DNA of 64,000 nt, from NCBI GenBank assembly GCA_027563935.2, contig CM050451.1, positions 29,651,565 through 29,715,564 of the forward strand. The letters run 5' to 3'. Position numbers and translations under genes: made by a program. The notes below the pieces were generated by a model, which worked only from the letters and a program-made list of their open reading frames with translations, ran no database searches and was not told the DNA's origin. Origin of the DNA: Costus lasius (taxonomy: Eukaryota; Streptophyta; Magnoliopsida; Zingiberales; Costaceae). Positions 12,620 to 25,237 of this stretch are shown here, in pieces. Positions within the stretch are counted from its first letter, which is position 1. Each line of letters starts with the position of its first letter.

Positions 12620-12948
12620 TCAGTTTTTGCAGCTCTAATGGTTAGAGGGACTTGGTTTGTGAAGGCCAAGTCGAGGGTTCGAATCCTGCTGCAGACGAAA
12701 TTTGCACAGCCCAGGCATGGGGTATAACTGTGCCAGGATTCGACACCCTGGACCTTGCGGGTTAGGTCTCTGGGATGCCTAACCTCGAGGGGATCGGTGG
12801 AGCTCCGCCGGTCCTTAGTGTTGTAGGGGAGGGGGGCGAACATGTCAGACGCGCCGAATGAGGCAGGCATGGGTCGCTTATGTCCAGACGGCCCTTGTGA
12901 GGCAGACATACATGTCCGGACGGCCCTTGTGAGGCAGACATGGCTCTC
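12620..12948 (+). mobile_element. Candidate tRNA-derived SINE
   Basis: The first 70 bases fold like a tRNA: GCAGC/GCTGC acceptor ends (about 12627-12695), CTCT/AGAG D-arm, GACTTGG/CCAAGTC anticodon-arm stem, and a perfect B box GGTTCGAATCC. A non-tRNA body of about 260 bases follows, ending with a 32-bp tandem repeat (12881 and 12913). The unit is bracketed by CCTACATCA (12611-12619 and 12949-12957), a plausible 9-bp target duplication. There is no poly(A) tail, so the 3' end is not certain. It could also be a tRNA pseudogene with unrelated flanks. Confidence 0.5.
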
Positions 12949-14218
12949 TCCTACATCATAAAAGGTCTGATGAGTGGATCCCTATTAATGGACCGTTGTA
13001 AGGTAGTAGGGCACATAAGGAAATAAAATTGATACCATGGGGTTTTTCAAAATTTTATTTTCCTGTATGGTTCACAAGTTGCTTGTTTAACCTGATTAGG
13101 TGTCTGTTTCATCTTATGTGGGCTGCCCTATTTATATGCTGTGCTGGGGCCTGCGTGCCTGGATTAATTAAATGTAAATTTTTATTGTGATCTGCGCATC
13201 ACATTTTCAATTTATGATAATGTGTAATTGACCTGTGTGTCAAATCATGTCTAGATAGATTAAAATGTATTTTGATCAGACATGAGCACAGAGCACACAT
13301 GGCAGAAGCGCTTGCAGCAAGTGGCTTGACCAGGTGGGAGGTCTAGAGTTCGACTCTAGCACAGGCGCATTTGGACTGCAGAGGGCGCTTGGGCCCGGGC
13401 TGGGCCAGAAGAAGTATCAAGAGACCCATAAAGAGCTCTAGAGAAGACTTGTGTAAAACTAGGGTCTTACTTAGGCTTTATGGGCGTTTACCACATAAGA
13501 TCATCGTGCTTTCTATTTACTGTTTAAGTAATAATAGTACATGCATGATTTATCTTTCTGCTATCACCATAGGATTTGCATGATAGTAAGAAGATAAAAG
13601 GACCGTTAAAATCCAACGTTAAATATCAAGCACGAAGGCCTTCTGACGCGAAACCTCACTGTTCTGACTATCGTTGGGGCCGTGTTGTACCCACTTAGTG
13701 GGCACGCCCATCTATCTTCAGACGGTGTGTGATTACACCTGCGTGTTACAGAGAAGGGATTTATCGCTTCTCGTTGCTCAGCATAGCACGTGGTGGTCCA
13801 GGGAGTAGGTCAGGTCAGCTTGACCATGTAGGCTACATATTGAGCATATGTTAGCTATATGGAGGCAGCCATCTGTGGAATCAGAAACTGTGTTGTACCA
13901 ACTTAGTTGGCACAGACTTCTGGATTGCCTAGATGAAGGGGAATCACACAGGTTGGCGATTGGCATGGATAGCCTACCAGTGATTAGTGCTTGAACTCTC
14001 TGTGCATCTTATCTCGCCTGAGCGGGACGCGGAGACCAAGTATGAAATCTGGATTCCATCTCACTAAAAGAGTTTTACTCTTTCGGACTATTTTATTGGA
14101 TTTTTCAGTCAGATAAAATAGTGAGAAAGGAATCATTATTAAGTCCTGGATTGATTCTAACATCGATACTGACCTTGTTGTTCTTGCTTTGTTGTAGATT
14201 CCTGCAGCAACGAACACC

Positions 14219-17200
14219 ACAGGGTTCAATGTGCGATCCTTACTGGAAAGGGATAAGTTTGCTGGGCCAAACTTCTCAGACTAGTACGGACACCTTAAGA
14301 TTGTTCTTAAGGCTGAGAGGAAGCTGTATGTCCTTGAGACGGCAATACAGCCTCAACCCGCTGCGAACGCCGCAAGGGCGGTTTGGGATGCTTATGAGAA
14401 GCATGTCAATGATAGCATTGATGTCGCTTGCCTTATGCTTGCGTCTATGACGCCAGAGCTACAGCGTCAGCATGAGGATTTATCTGCTATTGAAATTATA
14501 GCAAATCTCAAGATGCTGTATGCTGCACAGGCAAGGACAGAACGCTATAACTTGACAAAACTTTTCTTTCAGAGCAAACTGACTGAAGGGACTCCAGTGG
14601 GAGCTCACGTACTCAAGATGATTGGGTACAAAGAGGCTCTAGAGAAACTGGGACACACCGTCAATCAGGAGCTTGTTGTAGACATCATCTTGCAGTCTCT
14701 CCCGGCCTCTTTCGATCCGTTCATCATTAATTTTAATATGAACAAGATCGATTGTACTCCGGCAGAGTTACTGAACATGCTCTGCACCACAGAGCATACT
14801 CTTGAAAAGGGAAAGCCTTCATCCTCTGTCTTGATGGTTCCTTCAAGGAACAAGAAGAAGGGGAAGAAGGGCAAAGCCCCTATCAAGAGCTACAACAAGG
14901 CTCTGAAACAAAAGATAAAGTGGTCAAAGGAATACAGATGTTTCCATTGTGGCCAGTTGGGTCACTGGAAAAAGGACTGTAAAGCGCTCCAAGGAGACAA
15001 GAAGGGAAGCAAGGCTTTCACTTCTGGCTCAGGTATTTTCGTGACTGAAGTCATGGTAGCTTCTTCTATTTCATGGGTGTTGGACACTGCATGTGGAGTT
15101 CACATTTGTTCAAATGTACAGGAACTCAAGAGAAGAAGACAGGTGGGACAGCATGAGGTGGACCTACGAGTTGGAAACGGGGCACGGGTTGCTGCTGTTG
15201 CTGTAGGAGTATATCACATCTCTTTACCATCTGGTCTTGTATTAGAACTTGACAATTGTTATTTTGTGCCGAGCATAACTAAGAATATTATCTCTATTCC
15301 TGCTCTTGTCAGGAAAGGGTTTTCCTTTGAATGCAAAACTTTAAAGTGTTGTATTTCATTTGATAATATTGTTTATGCTACTGGGTCGATTAACAATGGG
15401 TCATACATGTTGGACATGGAATGTTCTGTACAACAAATTGATAATAAGAAGGCCAAGTATGCTGATGACAGCACCTTGCTATGGCATAGTCGTTTAGGCC
15501 ATATTAACAAGAAGCGCATTAAGCGGTTGCATGACCATGGACTGCTGGGATCATTCTCCTATGAGGAGCTTGATACATGAAAAGCTTGTTTAATGGGCAA
15601 AATGACGAAGACTCCTTTTTCTAACAAAGGTCAAAGGGCTTCAGGTTTACTTGACCTCATTCACAGTGATGTGTGTGGGCCATTTAGTAAACATGCCAGA
15701 GGTGGCTATTCATACTTCATTACCTTTATTGATGATTTCAGTAGATACGGTTATGTCTATCTTATGAGACATAAGAGTGAATCTTTTGACAAGTTCAAAG
15801 AGTTCAAAAATGAAGTACAGAATAAGCTAGGCCGGAATATCAAGGCACTTCGATCCGATCGAGGTGGAGAATACTTGAGTCGAGAGTTTACTGACTATCT
15901 GAAGGAGTGTGGGATTATCTCACAGCTCACTCCGCCAGGAACACCGCAATGGAATGGTGTGTCCGAGAGGAGAAATAGAACCTTATTGGATATGGTTCGT
16001 TCAATGATGAGTCAGGCTACTCTACCTTACTCCTTTTGGGGATTTGCACTGGAAACAGCTGCAAAGGTACTAAACCGAGTGCCATCCAAGGCCGTTTCAA
16101 AGACTCCATATGAGTTATGGTATGGGAAACAGCCGAGCTTGACATTTATTAAAATCTGGGGTTGCGAGGCTTATGTCAAAAAGCTCGCCTCTAGGAAACT
16201 AGAGAGCAGATCTTATAAATGTATCTTTGTCGGTTACCCTAAAGAAACTAAGGGTTATTATTTCTACGATCCCAAGGAGAACAAAGTATTTGTTGCTCGT
16301 ACGGCTATTTTTCTTGAGAAGGAATTTCTTCTGCAAGAAGCCACTGGGAGAGAAATAAAACTGGATGAAAGTCCAGAAGAGGGACAAAGTAGTCAAGCTC
16401 AGTTGGATGAGCCTGAGCCAATAGAACAGGTTGATGTTCAACCTGAGGCTCAGATATCACGGGAACCGTGAAGATCGGGAAGGATCCGTCGACAGCCTGA
16501 GCGCTATGACGGAGTCTACATCATTGATGATGAACCCCTTACTTATGCGGATGCGGTCAGTGGACCGGAATCAGCAAGATGGCTTGAAGCTATGCGAGCC
16601 GAGATGGACTCCATGTCAGATAACCAAGTCTGGGATTTGGTTGATCCGCCTCCGGGAGTAATCCCTATAGGCTGTAAGTGGATCTTCAAAAAGAAGATTG
16701 ACATGGATGGTAACGTGGTTACCTATAAGGGCAGGCTAGTTGCGGAAGGTTTCAAACAAATCTACGGAATAGATTATGATGAAACTTTCTCTCCTGTAGC
16801 TATGTTCAAGTCTATTCGGATTATTCTCGCGATAGCTGCATATTATGATTATGAGATATGGCAAATGGATGTGAAAACCGCTTTCCTTAATGGAAAACTA
16901 GAAGAGGATGTGTATATGACACAACCTGAAGGTTTCATCAATCCATCAGATCGTCATAAAATATGCAAATTAAAGAAGTCTATTTATGGACTAAAACAAG
17001 CATCTAGAAGCTGGAATATTCATTTTGTTGAATCAGTTTGTGAATTTGGTTTCATCAAAAATGAAGATGACCCGTGTGTATATAAGAGGTTTAGTAGGAG
17101 CGTGATTACTTTCCTAGTCCTCTACGTCGATGATATCTTGATCATTGGAAACGATATTCCTGAACTGCATGACGTCAAAGCATGGTTAAGAAAATGTTTC

Positions 17201-18106
17201 CAGATGAAAGATTTAGGAGAAGCAGCCTATGTATTAGGTGTGCAGATTTATAGAGATAGATCTAAGAGGCTTCTCGGGCTGTGCCAGAGTACTTACATCG
17301 ATAAAGTCCTAGAGAGATTCCATTTAGAAAATTCTAAAAGAGGATATCTTCCAGTCAGACATGGTCTGAATCTTTCTAAGAGCCAGTGTCCTCAAACACA
17401 ATCTGAGAAAGATGAAATGGACAATACGCCTTATGCTTCGGCTATTGGATCCATCATGTATGCGATGTTGTGTACTCGCCCAGAAGTCGCTTACGGGTTA
17501 AGCGTCACCAGTCAATTCCAAAGTAATCCAGGTAAGGCACACTGGATTGCGGTCAAGAACATTTTAAAATATCTTCGGAGGACCAAAGATATGTTCTTGA
17601 TATATGGAGGTCAGGAAGAACTCAATATTGAAGGATATACTGACGCTTCGTTCCAATCTGACCAGGATGATTTCCGATCGCAATCAGGCTATGTTTTTAG
17701 CTTGAATGGAGGAGCAGTGGTGTGGAAAAGTTTCAAACAATCAATTGTTGCTGATTCCACAACAGAAGCCGAGTATGTTGCAGCCTCAGAAGCATCAAAG
17801 GAGGTAGTTTGGATTCGTAAGTTCGTTAAGGAACTTGGTGTTGTTCCTTCGAGTGCAGATCCATTGGTTATCTTCTGTGATAACACTGGAGCAATAGCAT
17901 AAGCAAAGGAACCACGGTCGCACCAGAAGTCCAAGCACATACAGAGAAGGTTTCATTTGATCCGTGAGATCATAGATCGAGGAGAGATCAAGATGTGCAA
18001 GGTTCATACAGATGACAATCTAGCTGACCCGCTTACAAAGCCTCTAGCGCAGCAGAAGCATGAGAAGCACTATAATAATATGGGTTTGAGATTTCTCAAC
18101 CATTAG
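14219..18106 (+). pseudogene. Copia gag-pol of element F, nonsense-riddled
   Basis: The whole frame aligns with the intact ORF of A (same length within a few codons). The start ATG is ACA (14219). In-frame stops are at 14282 (Trp codon to TAG), 15578 (Cys to TGA in the HHCC finger), 16469 and 17900 (Gln to TAA in RNase H). No frameshift is seen; one codon is lost near 16530. Retained motifs: zinc knuckle CFHCGQLGHWKKDC, LDTACGVHIC protease, SDRGGEYL and WNGVSERRN integrase, YVDDILIIGND reverse transcriptase, GYTDASFQSD RNase H. It cannot make a polyprotein. Confidence 0.93.
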
Positions 18107-18109
18107 ATT

Positions 18110-18126
18110 AAGTGCAAGTGGGAGAT
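18110..18126 (+). other. Polypurine tract of element F
   Basis: AAGTGCAAGTGGGAGAT immediately before the 3' LTR start TGTTGGGG at 18127. The same tract precedes the 3' LTRs of A and B and, inverted, that of G, marking the plus-strand primer site. Confidence 0.85.
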
Positions 18127-19661
18127 TGTTGGGGTATGCCCTTAAGGCTAATGTTTGAGGCCTTGGGTTGTTATCAGTATCATGTATAAACTCTATGTTT
18201 ATAAAGGCAATGGTTGTTATTCAGGTTGTTGCATTATCTGCTGCTATATGTATACTTCTGAATAATGTCTCATTGGTGTTCAGCTTGGCTGACATGCAGT
18301 ATAGTCCTTAGTCGAGATATCTTGGTGAACATGAGATAGCTTTGATATGATTGAGACTAATATGTGTTCTAATCTTATAGGATGCTACGAGCTTGGAATA
18401 AGATGTAGACTCATAGGTGCATTGGATGTACTGGACAGACCCTACTTAGGATATTCAATTGCTTGTCACAATGTGAATAATCCTTGTATGCAAACAAGTG
18501 GCATATTTCCTCTGACTTGAGATCACTTGTGTTTCTAAATGATGATTGGCATTGTCTTGAGGTAGTTCAATATCATTTGAAATATAATGGTTATAGACTA
18601 TCTTGGATAATGAGCATGAGTCATGTTAGGACACTAGTGATAGATATAGGATTGCCTTCTCCTTGTTTGGAGTGTGATGTTCTAAAGGGGCCCCCTGTAT
18701 GAGATTGTTGAGAAAGTGTATGGCCATACCCAGATGACTATGTTCATCTGATCTAACCACTCTCATCATATTGGAGTTACAGGCTTGACACGCTTGTCCA
18801 ATAAGAACGTCCAGTGGCAAAGGAAACACATATGTCAAGTGACTTGGGTTCACACTTGGTCTGTGGTTTGGGAGTAGTCTTGGAAGACTCTTTCCTTTAT
18901 ATTGGGAGATAGTGATGTGTTGCTAGATACCCCTCTCTGATCGTGATAACTTAAGTTATCGTTACCGACATTTAAAGGAAACCCTTAGGGTCGCACAATT
19001 TGATGATATGGCTTACTTATGTCAGATCGTGTGGACTGAATTGTTTTGGTTCAGTTTAAAGGAGTTTAAACTCTGATTGTAAGTGAGATCTGGTCTAATC
19101 ATGTTTGATTGATTAGGGCTTGAGATCGGTAAGCTTCGATCGAGAGAATTGATGCAAGATCGATGAGATCAAGAGCATCAAGAGATGTGTGGTTAGATCT
19201 TGAGCCTTTCGGTTTAATAAGGTCTAGACCAAGGCTTGGTTTGGTTTGGTCTTTGAACCAAATTCTATAGAACCGGTTCATTATATGAACGCATGGTTCA
19301 AAGTGAGAAGAAGATGCGATCGGTTCACTTGGAGTGAACGCATCATGCGTTGAGGGCTTGCTATTTTTGGAAGTTGAATTTTTTCCAAAATAGAAGCACG
19401 CCTCCACGTTCGAGGGTAACGCTTCTCTCGTCGCCCATCTTCTACTCTCGAGACTCCTCTCATTTGGGAGAGTAACTTCACGCCAAGGAGGAGAGACTTC
19501 ACGCCAAGAGAGCATCTCATTCTCCTCACACGGCTAGGACACCTTGGAGAGCTTTGCTAGCACAAGGAACGCCAAGAAGGAAGCCATCACCATCTTGTGT
19601 GCGTTCACTTTGGAGGAGAGCCACATCGCCCTCTTATTTCCAAGTCGCCATCCAAACAATG
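18127..19661 (+). repeat. 3' LTR of element F, first 1535 bp
   Basis: Matches the 5' LTR (8252 onward) with scattered substitutions until AACAATG at 19661, where minus-strand element G begins. The remaining 120 bp are at 28756-28875. Confidence 0.94.
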
Positions 19662-21335
19662 TGAAGGTCCCCTACACAAGGGGGGGGCGAAAACCCTAAT
19701 AGGAGGCGCAATAACATTCTAGCGGAATCTAGGGCTTTCAAAATCGCATAGCATGTATTATGATCAACTTTAAAGTATGAAATGAACTCATACCGAAGCC
19801 ATATAATGGAAGGCGCCTTGGAAGCAAGAGAACAAGAGAGCTCTCCTCCAAATCGTCACACACAAGATGATGTTGCTTCCTCCCTTGGTGCTCCTTGTGC
19901 TAGCAAGGTTCCAAGAGGTCCTTGTCGAGTGAAAGGGAAAGATGAGATGTCCTTCTCTTGGCCGAATCCTCCTCTACCTTCAAGGTGTCGCCACACACGA
20001 AAGCGTCAAGAGGAATATGGGCGAGAGGCGAGAATAGAGAGCACTCTATTCGGTCGTGAACAACATCTCCAAGTGGAGATCGTGGTTACTAAAAATAGCC
20101 ACCACACTTCGCTCCAACGTTCATGCCAAGTGAACATGTCGCCAACTCCTCTCCCCTTGAACCATGCGCTCATTAAACGAGCCGGTTCAAATTGGTTTGG
20201 TCCAGAGACCAATTAAGCCAAGCAATCAAGTCCAGATCTCAAATAAACCCTAAGGCTCAGATCTGACCGTTGATCTCCTGATGCTCCTGATCTCATCGAT
20301 CTAGCATCCAATCTCTCAATCGAAGCTTACCGATCTCAAGCCCTAATCAATCAAACATGATCAGACCAGATCTCACTCACAATCAGAGATTAAATCCCTT
20401 TAAACTGAACCCGAACAATTCAGTCCACTCGATCTGACTTAAGTAAGCCATATCATCAAATTGTGCGACCCTGAGGGTTTCCTTTAAATGTCGGTAACGA
20501 TAACTCACGTTATCACGATCAGTGAGGGGTATCTAGCAACACATCACTGTCTCCCGATATAAAGGAAAGAGTCTTCCAAGACTACACCCAAAACACAGCA
20601 CAAGTGTGAATCCACATCACTAGGCATACATGTTTCCTTTGCCACTGGATGTTCTTATTGGACAAGCGTGTCAAGCTTGTAGCTCCAATATGATGAGCAT
20701 GATTAGATCAGATGAACACAGTCACCTGGGTATGGCCATACACTTTTCTCAATCATCTCATCCAGGGGGCCCCTTTAGAACATCACACTCCTTAAACAAG
20801 GAGACGGCAATCCTATGTCTATCACTAGTGCCCTAACATGACTCAAGCTCATTATCCAAGATAGTCTATAACCATTGTGTTTCAAATGATATTGAACTAC
20901 CTCAAAACAATGACAATCATCATTTAGAAAACACAAGTGATCTCAAGTCAGAGGAAATGTGCCACTTGTCATATTCAAAGATTATTCACATTGCGACAAA
21001 CAATTGAACATCCTAGTAGGGTCTGTCCAGTACATCCAATGTACCCATGAGTCTACATCTTATTCCATGCTCGAAGCATCCTATAAGACTAGAACACATA
21101 TTAGTCTTAACCATATCAAGGCTGTCTCATGTTCACCAAGATACATCGACTAAGGACATTATAGCCTGTCAGCCTAGCTGAACAGCTTTGAGACATTATT
21201 CAGAAGAACATATATTGCAGCAGACAATGTAGCTAACTGAATAATAACCATGCCTTTATAAACATAACAGTTTATTACATGATACTGATACATTCCCAAG
21301 GCCTCAAACATTGGGCTTAAGGACATACCCCAACA
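19662..21335 (-). repeat. 3' LTR of element G (1674 bp)
   Basis: On the minus strand it starts TGTTGGGGTATG at 21335 and ends GGGGACCTTCA at 19662. Near the end it has a run of eight G on the plus strand (from about 19680), shorter than in the 5' LTR. Confidence 0.94.
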
Positions 21336-21352
21336 ATCTCCCACTTGCACTT
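21336..21352 (-). other. Polypurine tract of element G
   Basis: Minus strand AAGTGCAAGTGGGAGAT next to the LTR boundary at 21335, identical to that of A, B and F. Confidence 0.85.
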
Positions 21353-21355
21353 AAT

Positions 21356-24300
21356 CTAATGGTTGAGAAATCTCAAACCCATATTATTACAGTGCTTCTC
21401 ATGCTTCTGCTGCGCCAGAGGCTTGGTAAGCGGGTCTGCCAGATTGTCATCTGTATGAACCTTGCAGATTTTGATCTCGCCACGATCTATGATCTCCCTG
21501 ATCAAATGAAACCGTCTCTGTATGTGCTTGGACTTCTGGTGCGACCGTGGTTCCTTTGCTTGTGCGATTGCTCCAGTGTTATCACAGAAGATAACCAAAG
21601 GATCTGCACTCGAAGGAACAACACCAAGTTCTCTCACGAACTTACGAATCCACACTGCCTCCTTGGATGCTTCCGAGGCTGCAACATACTCGGCTTCTGT
21701 TGTGGAATCAGCAACAGTTGACTGTTTGAAACTCTTCCACACCACTGCTCCTCCATTCAAGCTAAAAACATAGCCTGATTGCGATCGGAAATCATCCTGG
21801 TCAGACTGGAACGAAGCGTCAGTATATCCTTCAATACTGAGTTCTTCCTGACCACCATATATCAAGAACATATCTTTGGTCCTCCGCAGATATTTTAAAA
21901 TGTTCTTGACTGCAATCCAGTGTGCCTGACCTGGATTACTTTGGAAACGACTGGTCACGCTTAACCCGTAAGCAACGTCTGGGCGAGTACACAACATCGC
22001 ATACATAATGGATCCAATAGCCGAAGCATAAGGCGTATTGTCCATTTCATCTTTCTCAGTCTGTGTTTGTGGACACTGACTCTTCGAAAGACTCAGACCA
22101 TGTCTGACTCGAAGATATCCTCGTTTAGAATTCTCTAAATGAAATCTTTCCAGGACTTTATCGATGTAAGTACTCTGGCACAGCCCGAGAAGCCTCTTAG
22201 ATCTATCTCTGTAGATCTTCACACCTAATACATAGGCTGCTTCTCCTAAATCTTTCATCTGGAAACATTTCCTTAACCATGCCTTCACAGCATGCATTTC
22301 AGGAATGTCATTTCCAATGATCAAGATATCATCGACGTAGAGGACTAGGAAAGTAATTACGCTCCCACTAAACCTCTTATATACACACGGGTCATCCTCG
22401 TTCTTGATGAAACCAAATTCCGTGACTGATTCATCAAAACGAATATTCCAGCTTCTTGATGCTTGCTTAAGTCCATAAATGGACTTCTTTAACTTGCATA
22501 TCTTATGACGATCTGATGGATTAGTGAAACCCTCAGGTTGTGTCATATACACATCCTCATCCAGATTTCCATTAAGGAAAGCTGTTTTCACATCCATTTG
22601 CCAGATCTCATAATCATAATATGCAGCTATCGCGAAAAGAATCCGAATAGACTTGAACATAGCTACAGGTGAGAAAGTTTCATCATAATCTATCCCGTAG
22701 ATTTGTTTGAAACCTTTCGCAACTAGCCTGCCTTTATAGGTAACCACGTTACCATCCATGTCAATCTTCTTCTTGAAGATCCATTTACAGCCTATAGGGA
22801 TAACTCCCGGAGGCGGATCAACCAAATCCCAAACTTGGTTATCTGACATGGAGTCCATCTCGGCTCGCATAGCTTCAAGCCATCTAGCTGATTCCGGTCC
22901 ACTGACCGCATCCGCATAAGTGAGGGGTTCATCATTATCAATGATGTAGACTCCGTCATAGCGCTCAGGCTGTCGATGAATCCTTCCCGATCTTCGCGGT
23001 TCCCGTGATATCTGAGCCTCAGGTTGTTCAATAACCTGATCTTCTGGCTCAGGCTCATCCAATTCTGCTTGAGTACTTTGTCCTTCCTCTGGATTCTCTT
23101 CCAGTTTTATTTCTCTCCCACTGGCCTCTTGCAGAAGAAACTCCTTCTCAAGAAATATGGCCGTCCGAGCAACAAAAACCTTGTTCTCTTTGGGATTGTA
23201 GAAATAATAACCCTTAGTTTCCTTAGGGTAACCGACAAAGATGCATTTATCAGATCTGCTCTCTAGTTTCCCAGAGGCGAGCTTTTTGACATAAGCCTCG
23301 CAGCCCCAGATCCTGATAAATGTCAAGCTTGGCTGTTTCCCATACCATAACTCATATGGAGTTTTTGAAACGGCCTTGGATGGCACTCGGTTTAGTACCT
23401 TTGCAGCTGTTTCCAGTGCAAAACCCCAAAAGGAGTATGGAAGAGTAGCCTGACTCATCATAGAACGAACCATATCAAGTAACGTTCTATTTCTCCTCTC
23501 GGACACACCATTCCATTGCGGTGTTCCTGGCGGAGTGAGCTGTGAGATAATCCCACACTCCTTCAGATAGTCAGTAAACGTATGACTTAGGTATTCTCCA
23601 CCTCGATCTGAGCGAAGTGCCTTGATATTTCGGCCTAGCTGATTTTGTACTTCATTCTTGAACTCTTTGAACTTGTCAAAAGATTCACTTTTATGTCTCA
23701 TTAAAAAGACATACCCATATCTACTGAAATCATCAGTAAAGGTAATGAAGTACTGATAGCCACCTCTGGCATGTTTACTAAATGGCCCACACACATCAGT
23801 GTGTATAAGGTCAAGTAAACCTGAAGCCCTTTATCCTTTGTTAAGAAAAGGTGACTTCGTCATTTTGCCCATTAAACAAGCTTTGCATGTATCAATCTCC
23901 TTGTAGGAGAATGATCCCAGCAGTCCATGATCATGCAACCGCTTAATGCGTTTCTCGTTAATATGGCCTAAACGACTATGCCATAGCAAGGTGCTGTCAT
24001 CAGCATTCTTGGCTTTCTTAATATCAATTTTCTGTATAGAACATTCCATGTCCAACATGTATAACCCATTGCTAATTGAACCAGTTGCATAAACAATATT
24101 ATCATAAGATAAAACACACTTTGAAATATTGCATTCAAAGGAAAAACCCTTCCTGACAAGAGCAGGAATGGAGATAATATTTTTAGTAATACTGGGAACA
24201 AAATAACAACTGTTTAGTTCCAATACAAGTCCAGATGGTAAAGAAATGAAATAGTCTCCTACAGCAACAGCAGCAACCTGTGCCCCGTTTCCAACTCGTA

Positions 24301-25237
24301 GGTCCACTTCATGCTGTCCCACTTGCCTTCTTCTCTTGAGTTCCTGCACATTTGAACAAATGTGAACTCCACATGCAGTGTCCAACACCCATGATATAGA
24401 AGAAGAAAACATGACCTCAGTCACGAATATACCTGAGCCAGAAGCGATGCTTCCCCTCTTATCTCCTTGGAGCGCTTTACAGTCCTTTTTCCAGTGACCC
24501 AGCTGGCCACAGTGGAAACACCTGTATTCCTTAGACCGCTTCACCTTCTGCTTCAGAGCCTTGCTGTAGCTCTTGACAGGGGTCTTGCCCTTCTTCCCCT
24601 TCTTCTTGTTCCTGGAAGGAACCATTAAGACAGAGGTCGAAGGCTTTCCCTTCAGAGTCTCCTCAGTAGTCAAGAGCATATTCAGCAGCTCTGCCGGAGT
24701 ACAATCGATTTTGTTCATATTAAAACTAATAATGAACGCGTCGAATGAAGGCGGGAGAGACTGCAGAATAATATCCACAGCAAGCTCCTGGTTGATGGTA
24801 TGCCCCAGTTTCTCTAGAGCCTCCTTGTGCCCAATCATCTTGAGCACGTGAGCTCCCACTGGGCTCCCTTCAGCCAGTTTGCTCTGAAAGAAAAGCTTTG
24901 TCAGATTATAGCGCTCTGTCCTTGCCTGTGCAGCATACAGCATCTTGAGGTTCGCTATCATGTCTATAGCAGACATATCCTCATACTGACGCTGCAGCGG
25001 TGGCGTCATAGATGCTAGCATCAGGCAAGCGACATCAATGCTATCATTGACGTGCTTTTCATAGGCTTCCCGAACCGCCCTTGCGGCGTTCGGAGCGGGC
25101 TGAGGCGGTATCGCCGTCTCGAGGACATACAGTTTCCTCTCTGCCTTAAGAACGATCTTAAGGTGTCCGAACCAGTCAGAGAAGTTCGGCCCAGCAAACT
25201 TCTCCCTTTCCAGTAGGGATCGCACATTGAAGTTCAT
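21356..25237 (-). pseudogene. Copia gag-pol of element G, single nonsense codon
   Basis: Same length (3882 bp) and frame as the intact ORF of A. It starts MNFNVRSLLEREKF at 25237. The only disabling change seen is CAA to TAA at 23833-23831 (residue 469, between the HHCC finger and the integrase core), which splits it into a 468-residue gag-protease part and an 812-residue integrase-RT-RNase H part starting at a Met further down. Retained: CFHCGQLGHWKKDC, LDTACGVHIC, RSDRGGEYL, YVDDILIIGND, GYTDASFQSD, CDNTGAIA. The enzymes could still be mobilised from other copies in trans, but not made as one polyprotein. Confidence 0.93.

Larger units (their letters stand above)
10456..12963 (+). mobile_element. 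Unclassified insert K (about 2.5 kb) in the leader of F
   Basis: This stretch is absent from the leaders of A, B and G at the same place. It is flanked by GGTCTGA (10449-10455 and 12964-12970), a possible 7-bp target duplication. Content: a segment with repeated GCTGCAACG/CAACGT phrases (10640-11110), a pyrimidine-rich run (11200-11340), a GC-rich CCGCCGG/CTCCGGCCA segment (11380-11890) like plant 5' gene ends, diverged tandem repeats (11939-12330) and a SINE-like unit. No transposase or RT motif is visible. It may be a non-autonomous element or captured host DNA; class unknown. Confidence 0.5.
9921..14218 (+). other. Untranslated leader of element F, enlarged by insert K
   Basis: The leader is 4.3 kb against about 1.8 kb in A, B and G. 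The parts 9921-10455 and 12964-14218 align with those leaders; the middle is insert K. The conserved portion keeps the hexaloop hairpins (TGTGAT-CTGCGC-ATCACA near 13180), the T-arm-like hairpin at 13343-13359 (stem CTAGA/TCTAG, loop GTTCGAC) and the two palindromes CCCACTTAGTGGG (near 13689) and CCAACTTAGTTGG (near 13898), both with central T where the other copies have C. Confidence 0.75.

Noticed and set aside
12949..12958. Insert K as a simple solo LTR ending CCTACATCA
   Set aside because: The bases after it (TAAAA) do not match those before any TG start near 10459, and CCTACATCA is better explained as the flank of the SINE-like unit.
19782..20216. 144-residue plus-strand ORF, repeated in part at 27197
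   Set aside because: Antisense to the LTR of G; interrupted in the paired LTR by one substitution, so not maintained.
20630..20836. Small ORFs of 60-80 residues repeated in each LTR (also near 28045, 41353, 57922, 48219, 55654)
   Set aside because: They recur only because the LTRs are recent copies; they lie on either strand and show no coding bias or shared start context.
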